Shown here: piece by piece, positions 55,961 to 64,000 of the stretch
Layout of the letters: every line of letters begins with the position of its first letter
How positions within the stretch are numbered: position 1 is the stretch's first letter
Notes under the pieces: model-generated
What the model saw: the letters and a program-made list of their open reading frames with translations, nothing else
What the model was told of the DNA's origin: nothing
The model's database searches: none
NCBI GenBank assembly: GCA_030737835.1
Contig: CM060856.1
Span: 558,001-622,000, forward strand
Origin: Acorus gramineus
Lineage: Eukaryota; Streptophyta; Magnoliopsida; Acorales; Acoraceae
DNA length: 64,000 nucleotides
Direction of reading: 5' to 3'
Program-made: the position numbers and the translations under genes

Positions 55961-56307
55961 GGGTCCGTTTAGAAACACATATTGAAAAGTAGCTTTTGGA
56001 ATAAAACTGTTTTTTAAGATGATTTTAGATCTTGATTTTTTTAGGATGTTTTTTTAATTCATGAATCAATATTTGAAATGAGTTTAATGTTTAACAAAGA
56101 AAGCTGCTTTTCAATTAAAAAAATCGATTCCGACAAAAAAATGTTGTTTTTGAGCTTTTCAAAACATAGATTTCGAGGAAAAAATTAAAAGGAATCCAGT
56201 TTCCGATTATGCAAAAAACTGCCCCGTTTGGCAGTACGATTTTAGCTTTTCAGCTTTTCAAAAAGTAAAAGCGCACAGCGCACTCAAACGCGCAACCAAA
56301 CGGGGCC
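55961..56307. mobile_element. Probable PIF/Harbinger (Tourist-like) MITE
   Basis: GGGTCCGTTT at the left end and AAACGGGGCC at the right end are inverse, and TTA flanks both (55958-55960 and 56308-56310). TTA is the usual Harbinger target duplication. An inner GCCCCGTTTGG near 56221 also pairs with the right end, so a smaller element (56221-56306) is an alternative reading. Confidence 0.6.
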
Positions 56308-56310
56308 TTA

Positions 56311-57105
56311 ATAAGAAACAAACAAAGGAAGAAAGAAAGAAATTAGGAACAAGGGATGACATGTTTTAATACATTTTGTTTAAATTGTTGTTTTTGTCTG
56401 TGTAGTATTAAGTGGGTAAGCATTAATTCTGTTGAAGCTGAAGGGAGTATGAGCTTTATCTAGAGAAGTCTAGAACTATTTAATAATAATTATAAATCAT
56501 TACTGATTAGAAAAGAAAAATACTTGGATATTAAAGACTTTGAGAATTTGCACCGATATCAGGAAATAACGTGAGGATCGTAAGTTTCTGGAGGATAAAA
56601 CACACACATAACTATGATTTTTCTCTCTGCTTCATACCTTGGCATGCCCTGTAGTTATTACTGAAGCTCAGCAATATGCCTCATTCTTTCTTACAGTCTT
56701 GCCTAATTATATTTGCTTTTGACAATATAATATATTTGCCTATGATATATCTATTTTCTTTTGATATTTGCTATCCGTGTATGATGTTTGGCGTAGAACC
56801 TGAACAAACTTGCAGAGAAACAAGGTGAATTATTCTTTTTTATGTTTCTTGCTTTAGTTCCTAATTTGACTTAAAATAGATGGTGCTTCCTTTTTATGTA
56901 ACATTATAACTTTGTAAGTATGTCTTTGTCTGGGTTACCCATAAAAAATGAACAAACTACTACGGGATGATTTTGCATGCTTTTTGTGGCTGTGAACAAA
57001 CTAAAATGGATAAAGGAAAATTGTTTGAAATTTTAAATAATATATTAAAGAAAAGAAAGATGATTCCAGCCTAACTTTATATCAACCGTCAATCTTTGAA
57101 TTCAG
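56311..57105. other. AT-rich intergenic region, no gene seen
   Basis: No supportable feature. Confidence 0.5.
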
Positions 57106-57381
57106 ATGAATAACTATTTAGTTATGTTAGGGAAGAGCAAGGCGGTTGGAGGTGGGGGTAGAGAGATAGAGTGGGGAGTTCCTCGCTCGGGGGATTCCCT
57201 CATCTGTTTTCATTATTTGGGCCGAGGTCATTGTGCCAAGGAATGTCATGAGCCTTCGAGGTGCTGGAGGTGTAAGAAGATGGGTCACAGGAGTGCCGGA
57301 ATCGGATGTAGAGCAGGGGCGCAAAGTGGGGAGAGGGATGGGAGGCTGGCTATTTTGGTGGAAGAGAGGCTGGCTGTTTAG
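57106..57381 (+). pseudogene. LINE ORF1 zinc-knuckle remnant
   Basis: The frame contains two adjacent zinc-knuckle units, CFHYLGRGHCAKEC and CWRCKKMGHRSAG. Plant LINE ORF1 proteins carry just such a pair near the C-terminus of the RNA-binding region (CFHCLGxGH-type followed by CxRCxxxGH). In the first unit the second Cys is Tyr, so zinc binding would be lost. The frame ends after about 90 residues; no ORF2 follows. A 5'- and 3'-truncated LINE fossil is the best reading. A host CCHC protein is less likely given the context. Confidence 0.68.
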
Positions 57382-57684
57382 GTGGGCAGTGCGAAGGCAG
57401 TTCACATAGAGTTCTCATGCATGATGGATAGAAGGCAAGATGAGCTTGGCAGGTGTGTTTTCATTCAATAGGACAGCAGTGCAAAAATGTGTGGGGAGGC
57501 CATAATTTAGGGAATTAGGCGAAGATGGTTCTCTTGGGCTTAATCTTATGCTCTACATATATACATATATAATATATATAGACACACACACACATGATTC
57601 CTACATGTATATGGAAAGCCTTTGGATTGTGGACTTGTATTCCATGTATGAATTTGCAATATTATACGCTATATCTCTATTGTA
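57382..57684. other. Spacer after the LINE fragment
   Basis: A TATATA/CACACA-rich stretch at about 57555-57594. Nothing else identified. Confidence 0.5.
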
Positions 57685-57895
57685 GTTCAACAACACATGC
57701 ATTGGCTTTCAGAACATGGCTTAGCAAGCCAAATTCTGTATGCTTACTGGTGCTGGACATACTTGCATATCTGGTATATGCCTGTTATGGATCAACAACA
57801 CATGCATTGGCTTTCAGACCATGTGTCCAGCAAGCCAAATTCTATATGTTTACTGATGCTACACGAACTTGCATATCAATATTTTCTGTGTTTGC
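57685..57895 (+). repeat. Two tandem copies of a 105-bp unit
   Basis: CAACAACACATGCATTGGCT occurs at 57688 and again at 57793. Each copy continues with TTTCAGA, AGCAAGCCAAATTCT and ACTTGCATATC. The copies differ at scattered sites and by small indels. Confidence 0.86.
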
Positions 57896-58213
57896 TAGTC
57901 TGGAACAGGATACTCAGAGCTATGTTAATTTTGTGGAAGCCCTTAAATACATCTCTTCATCTTGTCGTTGACATTTTTTAACCAAATATTTTGCAATGTT
58001 ATGAAAGTGGAAACATCGGTTTCCTCAGCATTCCAATATCTCTGTTATGATATAGGTTGATGTTGCAATCTGCATAATGTTGAAGTATCTTAAGAAGTTT
58101 GTCCCAAAATCTGGGGGATGAAACCTGGTTGGTCCCCTTTTCTGGTAAGGTTATGGCCAAAGTGCTTCTTTGAGTTTTTTTTTGTTTTCCATTCATAGAT
58201 TACAATACACCTC
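57896..58213. other. AT-rich intergenic spacer
   Basis: No supportable feature. Confidence 0.5.
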
Positions 58214-58216
58214 TTA

Positions 58217-58446
58217 GGGTGCGTTTGGTTGCGTGATTGTAAAATTGATTCTGCAGAAATCTGGGTTTTAAAACTGATTCTGTAGGAAGCTCACTTTCTC
58301 AGCTTTTTGAAATCGCAGCTTTTGTGCACTATTTGCCTGAAATCTATGTGCAGGAAGCTGCTACAGTAAAATTGTTTGGCTGTATGATTACAAACGCAGC
58401 TTCCTGCAATCGCAAACGCTACGCAATCGCGCAACCAAACGCTCCC
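58217..58446. mobile_element. PIF/Harbinger (Tourist-like) MITE, 230 bp, TTA duplication
   Basis: The left end GGGTGCGTTTGGTTGCGTGA and right end CGCGCAACCAAACGCTCCC are inverse over about 25 bases with few mismatches. TTA flanks both sides exactly (58214-58216 and 58447-58449). Short length, terminal GGG/CCC and TTA duplication are the Tourist pattern. Confidence 0.92.
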
Positions 58447-58449
58447 TTA

Positions 58450-59359
58450 GATTATAGTACTTGGTATACATTTTCTTTCAATCTGTTGGATGTGTCATCT
58501 ATGATTAACTTTACTTGGTGTATTTCACTCCTTTTTCATTGTGTGATAAGAGCAAATGTTGTAGCTGTGATGAACTTCTTCAATGAAACATTTTTTAGAC
58601 TCAATCTTTTCTGCATGTCCATTTTTTTTTTTTTACGAAAAACCAGTTTGGTGAGATCTTATTGTATTTGAATGAGTTTTATATGCCATGTGATGACTTT
58701 ATGTGAAGTGTTCTGCACCAGGATTATCTGCTCAAAAATTTATTGATTGATGGTATAAACTCGGAAGCTTTATCTTACTTTTTAATTCCATAAAGAAGAC
58801 AATTTGTAGATGGTCCTTTATTGACTGATTTTGTTTCATCTTCATTAATAGTGATATATCTCCCTTTGTATCAGATCCTTTTCATGCAATGGATAAGTGC
58901 AAGAGCTCATGCTCTTATTTAATGGCTTAGCAGTCATAAATTTGGAGAACCTCAACTCGTGAGAGTTTTTACACAAGGAAAAAAAAACTCATGTGAGAGT
59001 ATCCTAGAAAGGTTCACAAGATTTTATGGCAGGCGACTTTATTAATTTATTCGGTTTTTCTTCCATTTTGCAATTTTCAAGGATCGACTTCTATCCTTTT
59101 GAAGGAATTCCATTATTCGAATATCAGATTGCCAATCTTTATTCAAACTTCATCTCATGACATTTAATGAGAATAATTTTTAGACCTGAATCATGCTTAG
59201 TGTGTAATGTTTCTGGCAAATTTAGTTAAAGTTTTATAGTCTGGTGGTTGCCTTTTCTTTCTGTCTTGCAGAGTTGCTGATACAGGGAAACATTTGTTGA
59301 CTTCCAAAAAAAAAAATTATGCATCTAAATTCATCAATGTACCACATGTCCCCCACTAT
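58450..59359. other. Intergenic region, no gene seen
   Basis: AT-rich with poly-T and poly-A runs. No supportable frame. Confidence 0.5.
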
Positions 59360-59368
59360 AAGTTTAAT

Positions 59369-59818
59369 AAAAACGGAGGAATTGTGGCAAAATGGGAAGG
59401 AATGTGTGGAGGACGGAGAACTCCATGCTTACCAACATCATCCTCCAATCGGTGATCCCCTATGGTCATGTGGTCGATTTAGAAGACGTGTAACGACGCA
59501 GTTTTTAAGGGTTCTCGGGTCTATATAGAAAATATGTGGGAAATGGTGGTGTTGTACATTCGAGAGTGGGGTGCAGCTTAGCCGACGCGCAAGGTGTGTG
59601 AAGTGTGCCACGATCACATTGTAATCAATTAATAACACGGGCATTGAGCCAAGGGAGGGAGGGAGGGGGGGAGGGTATCCACGCCTTTATGCTTGAAGGT
59701 GCGGGGGTTTCACCTCGCGTCTGCCTTTCTATTTCCTTTCACACCTTAATTTGAACTTGTAATCGCACTTTTGATATAAGTGTAGATAGCAAGATCTAGA
59801 TGTTTTCAAAAAAAAAAA
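59369..59818 (+). mobile_element. Probable poly(A) retroposon (450 bp)
   Basis: The segment ends in a run of 13 A. AAGTTTAAT flanks both sides (59360-59368 and 59819-59827), consistent with a 9-bp duplication. The body is GC-richer than its surroundings and has a GGGAGGGAGGGAGG run near 59655. It resembles a LINE 3' end or a processed RNA copy, but I cannot identify the source. Confidence 0.6.
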
Positions 59819-59827
59819 AAGTTTAAT

Positions 59828-60673
59828 CAATAGAAGTTGGTGTGAATGAACTCATATAGCTTCATTGCCGATGATGAAGCCAGAACTCATCTGCATTATT
59901 TGTGTTCTTTCTGCCTTTTTCATGACACCGATGAAGAGTAATACAACAGAGTTTCAGGGATCCATAAAGCATGGAAAATTAGCATTATAACAAGATTAGT
60001 ATGTCATTTCGTGCATGGGGAGAAAACTCTTATTTTATCCCGTTTCTTTTTTTCCTCAAAATGCAAAGCATGGTACCATGGACTGGGGACCAAATAGTAC
60101 TGCTAATAACATTTATATGGAGCTGCTCAGTTGTAAAATGTAATGGAGTCATAATCATGATTCAAGGTTCCATGTTCCTGGCCTGGGCCTAAGACTAATG
60201 TAGCCTGACCACCGCCCCCATTTAGTGAGGACATTTATATGAAGCTGAGTGATATTTTAATTGTTGCCCATCCACATGGGCATTACTCATTCAAGTTCAA
60301 TTTCTAGTAAAAAAAAGTAATGGTTCATGATGACTGAAGTTGAAGTGTTCATTGATTCATAGTGATAATTACATATCTATAAAGTCACATCTTCGTGATT
60401 GAAACACTGTCATTGTTTTTGACATCATGCCCTGCAAAGCACATTAAAACTCACTATCAATTTTTCAGCGAGAAGTTGCACTCTGCTGAACCTCCCCCTT
60501 AGTCCACTTTTGAGGTGTGCAGGAAATTGAAGATAGAGCGACTCAAGATCTTTGGTTCTACCATCAAATCTTCATGAAATTTAACATGTAAAAGAAGATA
60601 CTGATAAAATATGAGTATTTACCTCAATGTTTGAAATTGCATGATTACAATTTGTGTGGGTTAATATATTCAT
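59828..60673. other. Intergenic region, no gene seen
   Basis: No supportable frame. GAAGCTGAGTGATATTTTAA and similar sequence show no family. Confidence 0.5.
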
Positions 60674-60692
60674 AATTGTGTATCTTATCTTT

Positions 60693-60784
60693 AACTTTAT
60701 TTTTTTTAGGAAAAAAAGTAGACATTCGACCTCGAATTTTTAAATAGAAGTGAGTGCCCAAAACATGTCAAAAAAAAAAAAAAA
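60693..60784 (+). mobile_element. Short poly(A) retroposon with 19-bp target duplication
   Basis: AATTGTGTATCTTATCTTT occurs on both sides (60674-60692 and 60785-60803), and the 92-base insert ends in a long A run. These are the hallmarks of target-primed reverse transcription by a LINE enzyme. The insert (AGGAAAAAAAGTAGACATTC, AAGTGAGTGCCCAAAACATG) is probably the extreme 3' end of a LINE or SINE. Confidence 0.85.
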
Positions 60785-60943
60785 AATTGTGTATCTTATC
60801 TTTCAGAGTCATCTCATCTCATAAAAATTCTGCCATTTGTTTTTTTTTTTTTTTGTAATAACAAATATTCCATGGAGCTATCAATGTTTATCTTAGGTTA
60901 GAGACTTTGAAAACACTATTGCGTTAAGTTTGTTTATACCATG

Positions 60944-61750
60944 GGCGCAAAGAAATTTAATGAAATTTGGAAGTCAAAAACTCCTTTCTAAGTGCGGTGG
61001 TTCTTTTGTGGCTTCTTTGTCAAGACAAACTTCTTACGAAGTTATATAGAGCTAAATGGATACAAAAAGAGGACACGATGTGCCAAACTTGCGGAGGAGG
61101 GGAGGAGATCACAATGTACATTATAATCGACTACTCAATGGCCAAATTGCTATAGAAGCGGCTATCTGACACCTTAGATTTGAAAGACGGATGTGACTCT
61201 CTCGAAGCTTCATGGAGAGTAGGAAAGCAGCTTCACTCTCAGGGGGACAAGAGCGTGAAGAACAAAGTCTCGCAGCTCCTTGTTCCGCTTGTCCTATAGG
61301 CTTTGTAGATTTCACGAAATCACCTTCTTTTCAGGGGCACCTCGATGTACGAAGACAATATATTGTAGACGGTGAAGCATCAAATTAAAGATTGGGGCGT
61401 TTACTATGCAATTGCAAGATAAGTGTAGAGGAGTAGTTGGTTTTCTTTGTGTTATGTGTATCACAGGGAATAGTAGACACCTCTTTTACTTGTTCTCTTG
61501 TGATGGGGCTTGTCTAGACCTGTTTCAGGCTAGAGTTGTTTGTTTTTTCCTCTTTGAGCATGTTAGATTATATGTGTTATGTCATTATATGTGTAGCGTA
61601 TTACACGAGTAACTCCTATGTACTTATATATAAAGAGATTAAACCCTAAGTGAAATATAAGGATTCCTATTATTTCATTATCTGATTCTAACATAGCAAT
61701 TTCTTTATTAATATTAATTAAGGCCAAATGCCTATCATTTCTTTAAAACA
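60944..61750 (+). mobile_element. 5'-truncated LINE with 18-bp target duplication
   Basis: AAGTTTGTTTATACCATG flanks the insert exactly (60926-60943 and 61751-61768). The insert encodes a degenerate zf-RVT domain at its 5' end and then a WALWISRN-like segment with stops near 61285-61310. Its 3' part is non-coding and ends TTTCTTTAAAAC, an A-poor tail. Truncated 5' end plus long target duplication identify a LINE insertion. Confidence 0.87.
60967..61155 (+). pseudogene. LINE reverse-transcriptase zinc-binding (zf-RVT) domain remnant
   Basis: LLWLLCQDKLLTKLYRAKW is followed by CQTCGGGEEITMYIIIDYS. This matches the zf-RVT pattern: a W-x-x-L-x-x-x-(R/K)-L-T-x-x-x-L lead, then C-x2-C-G and an E-(T/S)-x-x-H-x-x-x-x-C region. 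The terminal His and Cys are replaced, and a stop comes at 61153-61155. Inactive. Confidence 0.75.
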
Positions 61751-61768
61751 AAGTTTGTTTATACCATG

Positions 61769-62485
61769 TTGCACCTGTAATGATCAAGGAAGTTTGAGTC
61801 TGTATCGTATATACCTAAATAATTAAGGAAGTTCAAGATAGCTCAATCTATGGAACTCGTTTAGGATTATGCACTTTTACTTTGGAATTGTTATACACAA
61901 TCATCTTTGGCATTACACAAACTAAATGTTTTTGAAAAATGACATTTGCATACTATGAACATGTATCTTGATTATGGAGAGAAAATCTCGGTTCTTCCCC
62001 TAATGATGACACATGTCATTATTAAATGGTTCACAAAACACCTGTGCTCACCCGATTACCCTAGAAGACCAGACCAAACCCCGAGGAGAAACACCCATTT
62101 AACTTCCGATAAGAGGAGATAGATCAAACTGGTCAGGACTAGAGGAGTCTACATACTAGTCTTAGGTTTAATCCCCCAAGGACAATGCTATGAGACTCAC
62201 CTCCGAGTAGGTTAAGCTAGTTGATGGCCCGAGGACATTCTCATATGACTAGGGTCCAGTTTATCTAGTGTAACTCCCAAGGTGCATGCACAACCTAGTA
62301 TGAGGAAGGTTCGGGATTCCAAGCGGCCCACCTGAAAAAGCGCCACATGGCTATTAAGGGAAACCCCGTGAAATATTTCCCCATGCGACACATTGCAGAA
62401 AATATTCCTTGACGTAGGGACCACGTGGATAGTTAGACTCGTCTCCCTCTTTCACCAATCACCATAGAAAAAGTGGTATCACTGA
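61769..62485. other. Intergenic region, GC-richer, no gene recognised
   Basis: About 62040-62450 is noticeably less AT-rich than its surroundings and carries conserved-looking words (CCCCGAGGAGAAACACCC, AATCCCCCAAGGACAATGC). It looks like transposon LTR or untranslated sequence, but no partner copy or boundary is present. Confidence 0.4.
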
Positions 62486-62495
62486 AAGATAAAGT

Positions 62496-63647
62496 TTTTT
62501 TTTTTTATGGGTAATCAAAATGTTGTATTTCTATAAGATCATTTTCTTTACAAATGCATAAGCATTTACAAAAAAAAAGAGATAATAGGCTTAGGACACG
62601 AGGAGTCTACAGAGAGAACTTTCCAATCCAAAGCCTACATTGCTCTGCTACAACAACATAGATTTAGTAGACTGCCGAATATGAGAGTAACCTTGCATAA
62701 GCAAATCTTTTGCTATTGCATTACTAATTTCATGCCATAACTGATTAGGCTATACCTTTGTTTCTCCTTTGATAGATTGATAGGCTGTCAATAAGTCCAC
62801 AGGTGTATTACCTTCTCTATGGATGTGAGTGGCCTTCCACTCTTCCATTTTGGGCTTCAAAGAGATCTGATGGCTGTCCAGGGTACCTTGCCTTTTCCAT
62901 GCAACCAAGCCAACGCAGTGGTGGAATCTGATTCAATCCAGATTCTTGTTGCTTCAATGCTCCTTGCCAACCAAACACCTTGCTCTATCGCCTTGAGTTC
63001 TAGTAAATTGATGGAGGGGAGATCAAGTCTCCCAGCAATTCCCATTACATATTCAACCCTATTATTGCGAATCAAAGCACCGTAGCCCCCTCTGTCATTA
63101 GCAAGTAAACCATCAGTGTTCAATTTTAACCACCCTTCTCGAGGTGGTTCCCAGAGAACAGTGAGAAGCATACAAACTTTCATTTTAGTTTGTAGTCCAA
63201 ATGAAGTGGCACTTTTGTTGACTGCAAGAGATGGGGGTAATCTGAAAGACCCTTAAGTGAGTGCTTGCTTTTAATACTATCCTTTATTTGCTACAAGAGA
63301 ACCAATTTGTGCCTCTGCTTCTGATTGTTAGAGAATACCTGAATGTTTCGCTCAATCCATAAATTCCATATGGTTGTTGTGAGGATGAGATGTGCCACTT
63401 CCTTTATAAAAGGATCTAAAAGATGAGTGACCAACCAAAGGGGTAAGGATTCAAACCGGCATGGGATTGGGCCTCGAATTGTAAGTTCTTGTAATAGGAT
63501 AGACTAAATGAATTTCAAGTAGGCAAGTAAGGACAAGGACAAATGACTTTCAATGGTCCAAATGGTTGTGGCATCCTATTCAAACTCCAAAGCATAGTCT
63601 CAGTGCTTGGCAAGTATTTCAGAACAAAACTTCCCACTCTAGTAAGG
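62496..63647 (-). mobile_element. 5'-truncated LINE (- strand) with 10-bp target duplication and poly(A)
   Basis: AAGATAAAGT flanks both ends exactly (62486-62495 and 63648-63657). On the - strand the element ends in a run of about 12 A directly before the duplication. The coding remnant is the LINE ORF2 C-terminus: a TTIWNLWIERNIQVF linker at about 63330-63380 and then RNase H. The insertion split or abuts a Ty1/copia fragment at 63658. Confidence 0.88.
62660..63241 (-). pseudogene. LINE ORF2 RNase H domain, frameshifted
   Basis: On the - strand: WEPPREGWLKLNTDGLL with the first Asp, GGYGALIRNNR, then LPSINLLELKAIEQGVWLA with the Glu, and IWIESDSTTALAWLHG with the second Asp. The frame shifts near 62860, and the domain continues as ATHIHREGNTPVDLLTAY, where His and Asp of the last motif are kept. 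A stop follows after about 15 more codons, and the rest of the tail reads on to SHIRQSTKSMLL. Catalytic residues are present, but the frameshift and stop inactivate it. The upstream RT is missing. Confidence 0.85.
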
Positions 63648-63657
63648 AAGATAAAGT

Positions 63658-64000
63658 ATTAAATCTCATCTCACTCGTTCCACCAAGAAAACCTCATCTT
63701 ACGTCGATAAAAATGACATAATATCGATTTCCCCCTTTTGAAAAAATAGGAGATGGACCCCAAATATCAGAATGGACTAAATCAAAAAGAGAATCTGAAA
63801 TATGCGAACTGGAAGGGAAAGGAAGAGCCACAGTCTTACCCAATTTACAACCCACGCATGGTTGAAGATCCGTGCGAGAAAATGATCCTAATGCATCTGT
63901 GCTAACAAGATATCAGAGTCTAGGCTGAGACCATTGACCAAGATGACAATGCCAAAGATCGAAAGGGGAAGGGGAATTTGTATCTAACTGCACAGAAGCA
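63658..64000 (-). pseudogene. Ty1/copia GAG-pre-integrase and integrase start, degenerate, running off the window
   Basis: On the - strand from the window edge: DLWHCHLGQWSQPRL (the W-H-x-x-L-G-H motif, second His changed to Gln), a stop, then CVGCKLGKTVALPF (the C-x2-C of the integrase zinc-binding domain). LFDLVHSDIWGPSP follows, containing the first catalytic Asp of the copia integrase core. The frame then breaks near 63720 after a KRGKSILCHF stretch. At least one stop and one or more indels make it non-functional. It ends at the LINE target duplication. Confidence 0.82.

Noticed and set aside
62040-62450. GC-richer block as a protein-coding exon
   Set aside because: The frame at 62212-62424 has no recognisable domain, and no splice-bounded continuation was evident.

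Overview
This window is nuclear DNA from a flowering plant. It holds one intact-looking host gene, a single-exon PORR-domain protein at 50120-51484 on the + strand. Almost everything else supportable is transposable elements, set in very AT-rich intergenic sequence. The gene's GC-rich 5' half grading into an AT-richer 3' half is typical of monocots, so a monocot is my guess; the species cannot be read from the sequence.

Layout. 1-14738: a stack of small DNA transposons. There are three Mutator-type foldback elements (two with 9-bp target duplications that match exactly), three copies of one hAT-type MITE (one nested in a Mutator MITE), a probable larger MULE remnant, LINE RNase H debris, the PBS and gag start of a Ty3/gypsy element with its LTR, and a PIF/Harbinger transposase scrap. 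14739-43946: a nest of one long-LTR Ty3/gypsy chromovirus family (Tekay/Del type, from the iMet PBS and C-terminal chromodomain-like tail). F is a solo LTR (14739-18191, AATTT duplication). E is an LTR fragment (18556-19435). D is an autonomous-type but broken element on the - strand (19436-43946). C is a solo LTR (29413-42797, CCTGC duplication) inside D's 5' LTR. B is a gag-only, non-autonomous + strand element (30856-40767) inside C. The order of arrival is D, then C, then B; B's two 3.36-kb LTRs are nearly identical, so B is young.

43947-49999: AT-rich intergenic sequence with MITEs and unassigned repeats. 50000-53250: the PORR gene and an ancient duplication of its 3' flank. 53250-64000: intergenic sequence with two Tourist-like MITEs flanked by TTA, LINE fragments (two with clear target-site duplications), short poly(A) retroposons, and a Ty1/copia integrase fragment at the right edge.

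The elements relate as follows. D supplies the family's ancestral coding plan: gag, protease, reverse transcriptase, RNase H, integrase and chromodomain. It is dead through stops, frameshifts and an in-frame deletion. B keeps gag, PBS, polypurine tract and LTRs but has replaced most of pol with LTR-like modules, so it would need a relative's enzymes. All full LTRs of the family carry the same unusual plan: a short promoter with a TATA-like box, a hyper-CpG core of about 1 kb bounded by splice-like sites, a 36-37-nt candidate microexon, and a G-rich tandem array that varies in copy number. That LTR architecture is the most distinctive structure here.
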